A DNA stretch of 64,000 nucleotides from contig NZ_QUZZ01000004.1 of the NCBI RefSeq assembly GCF_003545695.1, positions 372,001 through 436,000 on the forward strand. Direction: 5' to 3'. Made by a program: the position numbers and the translations under genes. The notes under the pieces were generated by a model. It was given only the letters and a program-made list of their open reading frames with translations. It was not told the DNA's origin and made no database searches. Source of the DNA: Taibaiella helva (GTDB taxonomy: Bacteria; Bacteroidota; Bacteroidia; Chitinophagales; Chitinophagaceae). Shown here piece after piece: positions 8,231-17,353 of this stretch. Position 1 is the first letter of the stretch, and each line of letters opens with the position of its first letter.

Positions 8231-9928
8231 TCAGAATTGTGTGTAATCCTTCCTGGCGAGGTTAAGCCGTACGCCGGCGGTAAGGAACAGGCTGCTTTGC
8301 CCGGGAAGTATATTGTTTTCCACTTTGTATTTGCGATAAGTGCCGCCGATGTCGATATACAGGCGCGGCCTGAACTCATAGGAAGCATTAAGGGAAAAGA
8401 GCATACAATCGGCTTTGGGGCCGTTGATCAGCTTTACACCATAATCGGCCGGCCGGGTATTATAATCCAGGAAAATATTGCTGCCATTGTTGCTGCCATT
8501 CATATCGACGCCCTGCTGGTAATACATAGCGCGGGCATTGATCGATAGCCGGGGCATAGGCTGGTAATATACATTGCCGATCACCTCGGCAAAACCGGCG
8601 CCCAGCGGGTGCGCCAGCGGCTGGTTGTAGTGGGTGGCATTGGCAATGCTGTTGCCCTCGATGCTGGAATAGTGCTGGTAAGTATAGGGTCTTACAACAT
8701 TTACTTCGCCCTGCAGATCGAGGTTGCTGATGGTGAACGCATCGAAATATTTAGCGCCGGCCTGTATGCCCCATTTGTTGGCCCAGTAACCTTTGCCTGA
8801 AAAGAGTTCACCGGTGGTGAATTCATTGATCAGCAGCTGACCGTAAAGGCTCAGGTGCTTCAGCACAATGGCTTTGGTATTAAAGCCCAGGGCCACCTTG
8901 TCAGGGCTGCCCATGCCTCGCTCCACGGCCCGGTAAAAGATGATGGGATTAAGATAGCCGAACTCGAAGTGGTCGCCCCGGGAAAAAGTAACGGTCTCGA
9001 ACAAGCCGATATTGAGCCATCGGGTAACATTCAGACTCAGGTAATGCGCCGTGGCATATTTGTGACCGGTCGTGGCCGGCTCTCCGGCACGCGATTGCGG
9101 CTTCAGCATGAGGTACAGGTTCTGGTAATTCAGCTTCCAGATACGGGTATTGATCCGGGCAAAAGCCGCGCCTTCCGAAAAATCGGAGAGGAACAGCGAA
9201 CGGATGCCGTCTCCGATGAAATGCCGGTCATAACCCAGGCTAAGGCTCACATGGTCCCTGATGAGCGGTACATTGACATAACCCCTGATCTGCAGGTATT
9301 GGTATCCGTTACCCGAACGGTTGAAATGGCCGACCCCGGGAATAGCGCCCCATTTTTCAATCCAGTCGGCGACATAGGTCGGCGGCTCATCGTAGTTGTT
9401 CGCAATATAGAAGTAAAAGCCTGCCCAGTCTTTGATGTGGCCGCGCAGTTCGACACCCTGGGTGCTGTTGTATACAAACTGCCGTGGCTTGTCGCGGTCG
9501 AAGCCGGCCTGGAAACTGAGCACTGGGTTGGCGACCAGGAAGAAGCCCTCGCGGTTGACATGGATAAAGTCGGGTTGCTTCCTGTAGATGGTATGCCACA
9601 GGCTATAGCGGGAATCGGCGGCGCCGTCGCCGTTGGGCGCTACCCATTCGCCGCTGATGGACAGGGCACGATTCATATTGTACACATCAATCGCGCTGGC
9701 TGCACCATCGTAGCTGGCCGATTTCTCTTCCTGCAAAAAGTGTACGGCATCTCTCCTGGACACGGGTTGCGTGCTCAGGAAAAGTTCGTCGGATAACGCT
9801 CCCGAGCGTGTCTCCAGTCTTTCAAGCAAATGATATTCATCGCTTCCCTGCTGCAGAAAGGTTTCCTGCGCCCTTGCCGTCGTCCAGATACACAACGATA
9901 ATCCAAGACTGAGTAAACGTTTATCCAT
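8231..9928 (-). CDS. RemB/Wzi-like outer-membrane beta-barrel protein
   Basis: A 565-residue protein with a signal peptide (MDKRLLSLGLSLCIWTTARAQ) and, throughout, alternating aromatic beta-strands typical of a barrel. Stretches such as YNQPLAHPLGAGFAEV and FEFGYLNPIIFYRAVERG resemble the capsule-assembly Wzi/gliding-motility RemB group of Bacteroidota. If so, it sits in the outer membrane and may anchor or pass surface polysaccharide or adhesins. No capsule genes adjoin. The start at 9928 is set by the signal peptide; 20 codons of open frame precede it. Confidence 0.62.
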   Translation of the reverse strand: MDKRLLSLGLSLCIWTTARAQETFLQQGSDEYHLLERLETRSGALSDELFLSTQPVSRRDAVHFLQEEKSASYDGAASAIDVYNMNRALSISGEWVAPNGDGAADSRYSLWHTIYRKQPDFIHVNREGFFLVANPVLSFQAGFDRDKPRQFVYNSTQGVELRGHIKDWAGFYFYIANNYDEPPTYVADWIEKWGAIPGVGHFNRSGNGYQYLQIRGYVNVPLIRDHVSLSLGYDRHFIGDGIRSLFLSDFSEGAAFARINTRIWKLNYQNLYLMLKPQSRAGEPATTGHKYATAHYLSLNVTRWLNIGLFETVTFSRGDHFEFGYLNPIIFYRAVERGMGSPDKVALGFNTKAIVLKHLSLYGQLLINEFTTGELFSGKGYWANKWGIQAGAKYFDAFTISNLDLQGEVNVVRPYTYQHYSSIEGNSIANATHYNQPLAHPLGAGFAEVIGNVYYQPMPRLSINARAMYYQQGVDMNGSNNGSNIFLDYNTRPADYGVKLINGPKADCMLFSLNASYEFRPRLYIDIGGTYRKYKVENNILPGQSSLFLTAGVRLNLARKDYTQF

Positions 9929-9984
9929 GTAGCCGAAAAGCTTTGATCTGAATCGCAAATTACAAAACGAACCGGAAATGATCG

Positions 9985-10539
9985 TCATGCCTGAACCTGG
10001 CCCCTGATCTTCTCTGCCAGCCAGAGGAATTCCCTGCAGAAATCCTCGATGTTTTTATGGAATTCGGGCGCCAGCAGCTGCGCATGCTCATCGAATTTTT
10101 TATCGGCCTGCGGCACGATCAGCATAAAGGGAGAAGCGATGCCGAAGAGCGCCGGAACCAGCTGCAGCAATTGCTGTGCCGCACGCATGCCACCCATGGC
10201 CCCATCCGAAGAAGTGATGATCCCGAAAGGCTTGCGGGTCTGCTTGGGAAAATGGTCAAAAAGATTTTTCATTGCCGGCGAGTAGCCACCGTTGTACTCG
10301 GGGGAAGAAATAATGAAAGCATCGGCGGCAAACATCCTTTCGGCAAGCCCACGGTATTCCTCGGGCGCCTTGTCTGCCGATGACCACACCTTTTCAATAA
10401 AAGGCAGCGTTTGCTGGTTCATCTCGATAAGGCCCACCTGGTGGTTGCAGATCGATTGCAGGTAATGGTGAACATAACGGGCTACCCTTGCGTTAAGGCT
10501 GGGATGGCGCGGACTGCCCGCAATAATCTCAATATTCAT
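9985..10539 (-). CDS. NADPH-dependent FMN reductase
   Basis: A 184-residue flavodoxin-fold reductase (ChrR/SsuE/azoreductase-like). It begins IEIIAGSPRHPSLNARVARY, where the phosphate-binding loop holds the FMN phosphate, and has SPEYNGGYSPAMKNLFDHF, the hallmark of this family. It transfers electrons from NADPH to FMN, quinones or xenobiotics. It lies 56 bases upstream of the barrel gene on the same strand. Confidence 0.93.
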   Translation of the reverse strand: MNIEIIAGSPRHPSLNARVARYVHHYLQSICNHQVGLIEMNQQTLPFIEKVWSSADKAPEEYRGLAERMFAADAFIISSPEYNGGYSPAMKNLFDHFPKQTRKPFGIITSSDGAMGGMRAAQQLLQLVPALFGIASPFMLIVPQADKKFDEHAQLLAPEFHKNIEDFCREFLWLAEKIRGQVQA

Positions 10540-10654
10540 AACAGATCAATTTATTAATTACAGCAATGCCGGTGCAAGTATAAGCGATTATTCCTTTCCC
10601 GTAGGCTTTTGTTATAGATTAATTAATCCTGATATTTATAAGGGGAAAATGGAA

Positions 10655-10662
10655 TACCTTCG
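10655..10662 (+). promoter_or_regulatory. Candidate -7 element for the nucleotidyltransferase operon
   Basis: TAccTTCG, one base off the Bacteroidota TAnnTTTG consensus, lies 60 bases before the ATG at 10723, leaving room for a leader. Confidence 0.3.
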
Positions 10663-10722
10663 CGCCGTTTCTGACCGGAGGCCGGTTATTATTGCTAATA
10701 AAACAATATTCTAAGTCCAGAT

Positions 10723-11730
10723 ATGAACATCATTATCCCTATGGCCGGAATGGGCAAACGCATGCGCCCGCACACCCTGACTACTGCCAAACCCCTTATC
10801 CCTATTGCAGGAAAGCCTGTAGTGCAGCGCCTGGTAGAAGATATCATGGCTACTGCCAACGAAAAAGTGGAGGAGATTGCCTTTATCATCGCGCCGCACT
10901 TTGGAAAAGCAGTAGAAGATATGTTGGTGAAAGTAGCTGAAAGCCTGGGCGCCAAAGGAAAGATATGTTACCAGGAGCAGGCGCTGGGTACAGCCCATGC
11001 TATTCTTTGCGCAGCCGACAGCCTTAAGGGAAATGTATTCATTGCCTTTGCAGATACCTTATTCAAAGCCGATTTTAAAATCGATACCAGCAAAGACGCC
11101 ATTATCTGGACACAGAAGGTAGCCGACCCTTCCGCCTTTGGTGTAGTAAAGCTGGCAGCCGACGGAAGGATCATGGAATTTGTGGAAAAGCCGGTTCAGT
11201 TCGTCTCCGATCTGGCCATTATAGGCGTTTATTACTTCAAAGACGGGGAAAATCTGCGCCGGGAAATGCAATACCTTATCGATAATAGCGTTACTGAGAA
11301 AGGAGAGTACCAGCTCACGACCGCTATGGAGAATATGAAGAACAAGGGACTGGCATTTTACAGCGACCAGGTAGAAGAGTGGCTGGACTGTGGCAATAAG
11401 GATGCAACAGTGTATACCAACCAGCGTATCCTGGAGATCAAAAAGGATAAAGAACAATTGGTATCCCCTTCTGCCGTGCTGGAAAATGCAACTGTGATTG
11501 CCCCCTGCTTTATCGGGGAAGGTGTCGTTATCAGGAATGCCGTAGTGGGACCGCATGTATCGCTGGAAGCCGGTGTAACTATCGAGAACGCTTTGATTAA
11601 CAATAGTATTATTCAGGAGCAAGCAACTGTTAAAAATGCTTGTATCGCCAACTCTATGCTGGGAAAAAATGTAACTTACAGCAGCAAAGCTGATGAGCTC
11701 AGCCTGGGCGATTTTTCTGTGGTTTTATGA
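10723..11730 (+). CDS. Sugar-phosphate nucleotidyltransferase
   Basis: A 335-residue enzyme that makes an NDP-sugar from a sugar 1-phosphate and NTP. The pyrophosphorylase signature is GMGKRMRPHTLTTAKPLIPI, followed by the catalytic fold (residues 1-235) and a left-handed beta-helix of hexapeptide type (about 255-320: ATVIAPCFIGEGVVI and following). This resembles glucose-1-phosphate thymidylyltransferases of the long type or mannose-1-phosphate guanylyltransferases. Its stop overlaps the next start by four bases (ATGA), so it is translationally coupled to the TPR lipoprotein gene. Confidence 0.9.
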   Translation: MNIIIPMAGMGKRMRPHTLTTAKPLIPIAGKPVVQRLVEDIMATANEKVEEIAFIIAPHFGKAVEDMLVKVAESLGAKGKICYQEQALGTAHAILCAADSLKGNVFIAFADTLFKADFKIDTSKDAIIWTQKVADPSAFGVVKLAADGRIMEFVEKPVQFVSDLAIIGVYYFKDGENLRREMQYLIDNSVTEKGEYQLTTAMENMKNKGLAFYSDQVEEWLDCGNKDATVYTNQRILEIKKDKEQLVSPSAVLENATVIAPCFIGEGVVIRNAVVGPHVSLEAGVTIENALINNSIIQEQATVKNACIANSMLGKNVTYSSKADELSLGDFSVVL

Positions 11731-13544
11731 ACGATCTGATGTTGAATCCTATTATAATTTCCAAGCCTGGCAGATTCTTGCAATCCGCCAGGTTTTTTAT
11801 TTTGGCCCTGTGCTGCCTGTCTGTACTGGCTGTGTCCTGCAGCTCTTCAAGCAAAGTGACAGGATCTCTGCCTAAAGCCAATACCAGGGCGTTGGCTATA
11901 CCTTTGGCTATAAAAGTATCAAAGGATTCGGCAGACCAGATCTTCATGGATGCGGTAAAAGCCAAAATGCTGGACAATAAGGAAGAAGCCTTCCGGAAAT
12001 ACTCGCTGTTTGCGGCAGCGCAGCCGGCCAATGCGACAGCTCACTATGAGCTGTCGCGTCTGTGGCTGGAACGGAACAATATTACCCGTGCCCTGACGGA
12101 AGTCCGTATCGCCTTGCAGGGCGACTCGACCAATAAATGGATACTGAAGCAATACGCCGATCTGCTGGCTTTTGATGAGCAATATGTCGCCGCTGCCGAT
12201 GTTTACGGCAAGATTGCCGCCCGCGACCGTGCGCCGGAAGAATACCTGATCCACCAGTCGATGCTGTACCAGAAAGCCAGGCACTACGAAGCTGCGCTGG
12301 GCACCCTGGATAAGCTGGCGCAATATGTGGGGGAAGACGATGAGACCCTTTTGCTGCAGCGCCAGCAGATCTACCTCACCATGAACAATGTGGAAGGCGC
12401 CGCTGCCGAAGGCCGGAAGCTGATCGCCTATTACCCCAATGAATCGCGTTACCGCTTGTTGCTGGCAGAGCTCTACGACAACAACAATATGCCTGAAAAG
12501 GCAGAAGCAGCTTACCTGGATGCCGAAGGGAAATTTCCTGCAGATGCCTATGTGCAGCTGGCCCTGGTACGGTACTACCTCAAAAAGAAAGACCTCTCCC
12601 GCATGGAAACCTACCTGGAAAAGGCGGTAATGAACAACAATGTAAGCACAGAAGACCGTATCGGTCTGCTGGTACCCTTTATCCAGTACCGGGGCGCCGA
12701 TTCCGCCTCGCGTAAAATCGTGTTCGACCTTACCCGTAAGCTGGCAGAGCAGGAACCCGTGCAGCCACAGGCAGTGGCCCTTTACGGCGATCTGCTGGTG
12801 ACCGACGGACAGTTTGAAGAGGCGCTGAAGCAATATAAAAGAGTGATTGCGCACGATTCGCTCAACTACACCTCCTGGCAGCAGGTCATGTATCTTTATT
12901 CCATGCGGCAGGAGAATGATTCCCTGATCGCGCTCAGCGAACGGGCGGCGCAAATTTTTCCCAAAGAACCTATGGTCTTTTACCTGGGTGGTATCGGGTA
13001 TATGCAGGAAAAGAAAAATGACAGGGCGATCCTTTCTTTCCGGAAAGCGATCGCGCAAACAAAAAATAATGATGATCTGCTATCCGACGTGCTGATCTCC
13101 CTGGGTGATGTTTACAATACAGAAGGGCGTTTCAGCGCTTCCGACAGTTGTTACCGGTCTGCATTGAAGCTGCAGCCTAACAATGCCATGGCGCTGAATA
13201 ATTTCAGCTATTACTTATCTGTAAGAGGCGAAAATCTGGATGAGGCGGAGAAAATGTCGGCAAAATCATTGAAATTGCGTCCCGATGAATCTACTTTCCT
13301 GGATACTTATGGTTGGATACTGTACCGGAAGGGGAAGTACACAGAAGCCAAAACATATATTCAGCGGGCGATAGAGCTCAACAAAGACAATGCCGATCCC
13401 ACGCTTTGGGAACACCTGGGCGATATAGAATATAAGCTGGGCAATATCGATAGCGCGTTGGAATACTGGAATACCGCTTTGTCTAAAGGAGAGCGCTCGG
13501 AAAGTCTTCAGAAAAAAATAAATGAAAAGAAACTACATGATTAA
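11727..13544 (+). CDS. TPR-repeat lipoprotein
   Basis: A 605-residue protein with a lipoprotein signal ending LAVSC (Cys at about residue 37) followed by Ser-rich spacer and then many tetratricopeptide repeats up to the end; the last ones (LKLQPNNAMALNNFSYYL, DEAEKMSAKSLKLRPDES) are the clearest. TPR arrays bind protein partners. Coupling to the nucleotidyltransferase upstream and the DUF4292 lipoprotein downstream is a recurrent Bacteroidota arrangement and suggests an envelope-assembly role. The exact start (11727 or ATG 11739) is uncertain. Confidence 0.88.
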   Translation: MNDLMLNPIIISKPGRFLQSARFFILALCCLSVLAVSCSSSSKVTGSLPKANTRALAIPLAIKVSKDSADQIFMDAVKAKMLDNKEEAFRKYSLFAAAQPANATAHYELSRLWLERNNITRALTEVRIALQGDSTNKWILKQYADLLAFDEQYVAAADVYGKIAARDRAPEEYLIHQSMLYQKARHYEAALGTLDKLAQYVGEDDETLLLQRQQIYLTMNNVEGAAAEGRKLIAYYPNESRYRLLLAELYDNNNMPEKAEAAYLDAEGKFPADAYVQLALVRYYLKKKDLSRMETYLEKAVMNNNVSTEDRIGLLVPFIQYRGADSASRKIVFDLTRKLAEQEPVQPQAVALYGDLLVTDGQFEEALKQYKRVIAHDSLNYTSWQQVMYLYSMRQENDSLIALSERAAQIFPKEPMVFYLGGIGYMQEKKNDRAILSFRKAIAQTKNNDDLLSDVLISLGDVYNTEGRFSASDSCYRSALKLQPNNAMALNNFSYYLSVRGENLDEAEKMSAKSLKLRPDESTFLDTYGWILYRKGKYTEAKTYIQRAIELNKDNADPTLWEHLGDIEYKLGNIDSALEYWNTALSKGERSESLQKKINEKKLHD

Positions 13545-14367
13545 GCTACAGAGAAACCGTTATCACCAACCAGGACGCAGGGCGCTGTATACGATGGCCC
13601 TGGCCGCCTTTGCTTTGCTGCTGCTGGGTACGCAAGCCTGTAATACGGCCAAGAAAACAACGACTGTAGCGCCGGTAAAGCCGGTGAGCCAGGAACGTAA
13701 GCCCGAAGAATACCTGGCGCAGACCATTAGCTGGAATACTTTCAGCGGTAAGGCCGATATGCATTTTGAGAATAGGGACCAGAGCCAGGATTTTACCGGC
13801 AACCTGCGTATGAACAAAGGAAAAGATATCTGGGCTTCCATTATTGCGCTGGGCATTGCTGAAGTGGCACGGGCTTCCATTACGCCCGACAGCTTAAGGG
13901 CCATTATCAAGATCGGCAAAAAGGCGTATGCGCTGTCGTATAAGGAAGGCCTGGAGCTGATACAGGCGCAGGTAGAATTCCCGGTGCTGCAAAACCTCTT
14001 TATCGGTAATCCGCTGATCAGTGATGTGGCCGTAAAAAAATCAGAAACAAAAGACAGCCTGATGCTGATCACATTGGAGAAAGACGACTTTACCGAGCTG
14101 CTGCAGTACAATAAACGCACAGGTACCCTGCAGGAGCTGCAGCTGAATTCGACACAGCGGGACTTTACCTGTACCATACGTTATGAGAAATATGGCCCGA
14201 TCACCGGCCAGCAGCCTTTTGCCTTTAACCGTTACATCACCATCAACAACAAAGGGCAGCAGGTCAGGCTGGACATGGAATTCAGCAAAGCCGAGCTTGA
14301 TGTCCCTGTTGAGACCAAGTTTTCCATTCCCGATGCTTATGAACGAAAAAGCATTCCTAAAAAATAA
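13537..14367 (+). CDS. DUF4292 family lipoprotein
   Basis: About 276 residues. The N-terminus has a hydrophobic segment ending LLLGTQAC, a lipobox, with Cys as lipid attachment point. The body has LolA/LolB-like beta-rich character (FSGKADMHFENRDQSQDF, LRMNKGKDIWASI), as expected of DUF4292. The ATG at 13537 overlaps the TPR stop by eight bases (ATGATTAA); ATG 13522 is an alternative. Position in the operon and similarity in fold to lipoprotein carriers hint at outer-membrane lipoprotein handling, which is inference. Confidence 0.85.
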   Translation: MIKLQRNRYHQPGRRALYTMALAAFALLLLGTQACNTAKKTTTVAPVKPVSQERKPEEYLAQTISWNTFSGKADMHFENRDQSQDFTGNLRMNKGKDIWASIIALGIAEVARASITPDSLRAIIKIGKKAYALSYKEGLELIQAQVEFPVLQNLFIGNPLISDVAVKKSETKDSLMLITLEKDDFTELLQYNKRTGTLQELQLNSTQRDFTCTIRYEKYGPITGQQPFAFNRYITINNKGQQVRLDMEFSKAELDVPVETKFSIPDAYERKSIPKK

Positions 14368-14390
14368 ACCGGGATCATTTTCTGATCTGC

Positions 14391-14419
14391 GATCCGGCTG
14401 CATCAGCCGGATCTTTTTT
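14391..14419 (+). terminator. Rho-independent terminator after the 10723-14367 operon
   Basis: GATCCGGCTG, a 3-base loop and its exact reverse complement give a 10-base-pair stem, followed by six T. Confidence 0.9.
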
Positions 14420-14531
14420 ACCTGAGAACAGCAATGAACGGATAATACAAAGCGCTCCGGAAGACTCAAAATAGGGAAATGCCGGTTTTGACCGGCTTTT
14501 TTCCCGTTTTGACCTCGTTTTGACGATGATC

Positions 14532-14563
14532 TTGCCAAACGGCAGCACAATAGCTTATATTTG
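14532..14563 (+). promoter_or_regulatory. Bacteroidota-type promoter of the M4 protease gene
   Basis: TTG at 14532-14534 and TAtaTTTG at 14556-14563 match the -33 and -7 elements with a 21-base gap. The start codon is 28 bases further on. Confidence 0.6.
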
Positions 14564-14591
14564 TCCTCAGTTAAAAACAAAAGAACCATAT

Positions 14592-16844
14592 ATGAACAGA
14601 AGAATTATTCATGCCGTGTTTGTTGCAGCCGGCCTTATGACCCTGGCTACCGAAGCCGGGGCGCAGCAAGGCAAGCCCGCAGCGGCTCCGGCTTTTGTGA
14701 TCCCGGTGAGCAATGGTGATATTGCAATGAGCCTGAAGGGAAAGCCGCTGCAGAGAGCCGGTATTACAGCACAGCTTCCTGCATTACTCGGGTTGTCGGC
14801 GCAGCACACCTTCAGCCAGGTACGCGAGACCACAGATAAGCTCGGCTATGCTCACCTTTCTTTTCAGCAATACTACCAGGGTGTGCTTATCGATAATGCT
14901 ATTGTAATGGTGCATTTTAAGAAAGACGAGCCCGACTATATCAACGGTAAAGTAGCTCCGTTGGGTAACCTTTCCGTTACCCCTTCTCTGAGCGCAGCTG
15001 AAGCCGCACGCCTGGTAAAGCAGGACGCTGATGTGGCCCGGACAATTAAGGAGTATGCGCCGCAGCTGGTTATCGTAGGATTGAATACCGGCAAAATGAA
15101 AGAGTATGTGCTCGCATACAAGCTGCGCGTCGATGGTAAAATGAAGGACAGGAGCCTGCTGATGAAAAATTATTTCATAGATGCGCAGAGCGGTAAGATA
15201 CTGAAAAAGGTCAACCTTATTGCGCATACCGACGTTAACGCAACAGCCAATACCTACTATAGCGGCAGCCGTCCCATTATCGCCGACAGTGTGGCTGTGG
15301 GCAGCTATCGCCTGCGCGATGCCGGCAGGAAGATCGAGACTTACGATGCGGGTTCGCTGGACCAGGATATGAGCGGTAATTTTATCGGCGAACGCGACTA
15401 CTGGAACACCAGCACCAACTGGGATCTCTTTGATGCCTTCAGCGCTACTGAGCTGCAGGCTGCGTCAAGCTCGATGCTTTCCAACCTGGGCCCCGGTAAT
15501 GGCAATATCCTGCTGTTTACCCTGGGTATGGGCAGCGATACCCTGATCGAATCGCCCCGCTTTGTCAACGTAAGCGGCGCTTCCAGCCTGCCTGCCGCCA
15601 ATGGCGGATTTTATTCTATCCTGTCTCCCGGTCACGATTATAAGGGTGCTTACCTGAAGCTGGATTTCTTCAACGGTACCCTTGAAGATACAGCTGTTTA
15701 CCCCGTGACCAATATTACACCCGGTACCTACAACTGGAACGATGGCAACGGCAATAGCGGTACCTATACCATTGCCAGGAAGAAAAATCCGGGCCTGGAC
15801 GCGCATTGGGGCATGGAAAAGACACACGACTACTATTCATCCGTTTTCAGCAGGAACAGCTATGATAATAATGGCAGCGTGGTGAAGAATTATGTCAATT
15901 CAGGCGATCCGTACAATGCTTCGGCTGCACCCGAACCTTACAATGTCATGTTCTATGGCCTGGGAGATGGCGAGATCATGGATCCGGTGGTAGGCCTCGA
16001 TGTGATGGGACACGAATTTACGCACATGGTTACCGAGCACAATGGTAACGGCGGCCTTGATTACGAAGGGGAATCCGGCGCATTGAATGAATCCTTCTCT
16101 GATATCTTCGGCGCTAATATCGAATTTTATGCGAAAGGCGCGGATGCGAACTGGACCATAGGGGAAGGTATTCTGCTGGGTAGCGGCGCTTCGTTTTTCC
16201 GCTCTATGGCTAACCCCAAGCTTAAGCAGAACCCCGATACCTATGAAGGCACCTTCTGGGTCGATCCTACCGACCCCGAAGATAACGGCGGCGTGCATAC
16301 CAATAGCGGTGTACAAAATAAATGGTATTATCTCTTGGTAGAAGGAGGCAGCGGAACCAATGATAAGGGGAATAGCTATACTGTGAACGGTATCGGCAGG
16401 GAGAAAGCGGAGAAGATCGCTTATCGCAGCCTGACCACTTACATACAGCCCAGCTCTGTTTATATGGATGCTTACCGCTATTCGCTGAAAGCTGCGGGTG
16501 ATCTTTATGATACCACGGGTGCGGAATATAAAGCGGTGAAAGATGCCTGGTATGCCGTCGGTATAGGAACAAAAGACTCTACTACCGGTATTGGTGAAAT
16601 TGCGATAGGCGCGAACGACCTGGTGCTTTATCCCAATCCTGCCAGCAACAGGATAACCATCGCCTCTTCGCTGAAAGAGCCGCTGGAAGCGCAGGTGATG
16701 AATGTAGTGGGCGTACCTGTGATGAACCTTACGGTAACCAAGGGCCTGAACCCCGTTGATATTTCAAAGTTGGCCAAAGGCGTGTATATGATCCGGTACA
16801 ACAACAATGCTAAGGGCTATGTGCAAAAGCTGACCGTATTCTAG
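14592..16844 (+). CDS. Thermolysin-like metallopeptidase (M4) with T9SS type A sorting domain
   Basis: A 750-residue secreted zinc protease. Order: signal peptide (cleavage after TEAGA or nearby), FTP/PepSY-type propeptide to about residue 220, M4 catalytic domain, C-terminal sorting domain. Zinc ligands are HEFTH (474-478) and Glu500 in ALNESFSDIFG; the spacing is two residues longer than in thermolysin. GGVHTNSGVQNKWYYLL is the conserved NxGVxN region. The end (LYPNPASNRITI ... GVYMIRYNN ... KLTVF) is a T9SS type A domain, so it should be exported across the outer membrane by that system. The ATG at 14592 begins the signal peptide. Confidence 0.93.
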   Translation: MNRRIIHAVFVAAGLMTLATEAGAQQGKPAAAPAFVIPVSNGDIAMSLKGKPLQRAGITAQLPALLGLSAQHTFSQVRETTDKLGYAHLSFQQYYQGVLIDNAIVMVHFKKDEPDYINGKVAPLGNLSVTPSLSAAEAARLVKQDADVARTIKEYAPQLVIVGLNTGKMKEYVLAYKLRVDGKMKDRSLLMKNYFIDAQSGKILKKVNLIAHTDVNATANTYYSGSRPIIADSVAVGSYRLRDAGRKIETYDAGSLDQDMSGNFIGERDYWNTSTNWDLFDAFSATELQAASSSMLSNLGPGNGNILLFTLGMGSDTLIESPRFVNVSGASSLPAANGGFYSILSPGHDYKGAYLKLDFFNGTLEDTAVYPVTNITPGTYNWNDGNGNSGTYTIARKKNPGLDAHWGMEKTHDYYSSVFSRNSYDNNGSVVKNYVNSGDPYNASAAPEPYNVMFYGLGDGEIMDPVVGLDVMGHEFTHMVTEHNGNGGLDYEGESGALNESFSDIFGANIEFYAKGADANWTIGEGILLGSGASFFRSMANPKLKQNPDTYEGTFWVDPTDPEDNGGVHTNSGVQNKWYYLLVEGGSGTNDKGNSYTVNGIGREKAEKIAYRSLTTYIQPSSVYMDAYRYSLKAAGDLYDTTGAEYKAVKDAWYAVGIGTKDSTTGIGEIAIGANDLVLYPNPASNRITIASSLKEPLEAQVMNVVGVPVMNLTVTKGLNPVDISKLAKGVYMIRYNNNAKGYVQKLTVF

Positions 16845-16870
16845 TACAGGGACAAACAATAAATAATGAA

Positions 16871-16895
16871 AATGGCAACCTTTTGGGTTGCCATT
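16871..16895. terminator. Terminator between protease and RiPP precursor
   Basis: AATGGCAACC, five loop bases and the exact mirror form a 10-base-pair hairpin, followed by a T-rich stretch on the plus strand. Confidence 0.75.
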
Positions 16896-16927
16896 CTACT
16901 TTTAAAAAAACAGAACCAATCTTAAGG

Positions 16928-17152
16928 TTACATCTCGGCGCAGCCGCGACAAGTAGGGTCTTCCGTTATCCAGGATTCGCAGCTGTGACCAATACAGCTT
17001 AAAGGCCCATCTGTATAGCTGAGTTGGTTACAGCGTGGGTCCAGCAGGCCCGATTGACCTCCCTTTACTATGGCAGCCGCCTTATTGCCCAGGTGGACGA
17101 TAGTGGACTTCTGCAAAGAAAGCTTTTCGAGCCGAAGCGATTTCTTTTTCAT
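16928..17152 (-). CDS. RiPP precursor peptide, GG-leader type (class I lanthipeptide-like)
   Basis: A 74-residue peptide. The ATG at 17152 gives MKKKSLRLEKLSLQK; the leader then fits L-x-L-x-K-x2-I-x2-L-x7-V-x-G-G, the pattern of Bacteroidota natural-product precursors of the TIGR04149/class I lanthipeptide kind. The core after Gly31-Gly32 has 42 residues with five Cys (41, 53, 58, 68, 71) and eight Ser/Thr, which would allow thioether rings or disulfides. A TAccTTTG element lies 27 bases upstream. No LanB, LanC, radical SAM enzyme or dedicated exporter is encoded nearby, so it would need enzymes from elsewhere. A similar leader occurs in the gene at 46344-46589. Confidence 0.68.
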   Translation of the reverse strand: MKKKSLRLEKLSLQKSTIVHLGNKAAAIVKGGQSGLLDPRCNQLSYTDGPLSCIGHSCESWITEDPTCRGCAEM

Positions 17153-17178
17153 ATGCGTATCATTTAATAAGGTTAAAG

Positions 17179-17186
17179 CAAAGGTA
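17179..17186 (-). promoter_or_regulatory. -7 element of the RiPP precursor gene
   Basis: TAccTTTG on the minus strand, 27 bases before the ATG at 17152, matches the Bacteroidota -7 consensus. Confidence 0.5.
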
Positions 17187-17353
17187 GGTGCGTCCCGGAC
17201 GCCGGCCAATCCCCGGAAACGGGTAATTTAAAGCATTGATACCGGCACCGGACATGATCGCTCAATCGCGATAGGGAACATGTTTCTGCGCTGCTTTGCA
17301 GTATGGAGAACGAATGATTGGCGTAAGGGGACAGGACGGATGCCTTTCTATAA

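Noticed and set aside
8855-9796. 313-codon plus-strand frame opposite the RemB-like barrel
   Set aside because: No domain pattern; the minus strand has a signal peptide and coherent barrel sequence.
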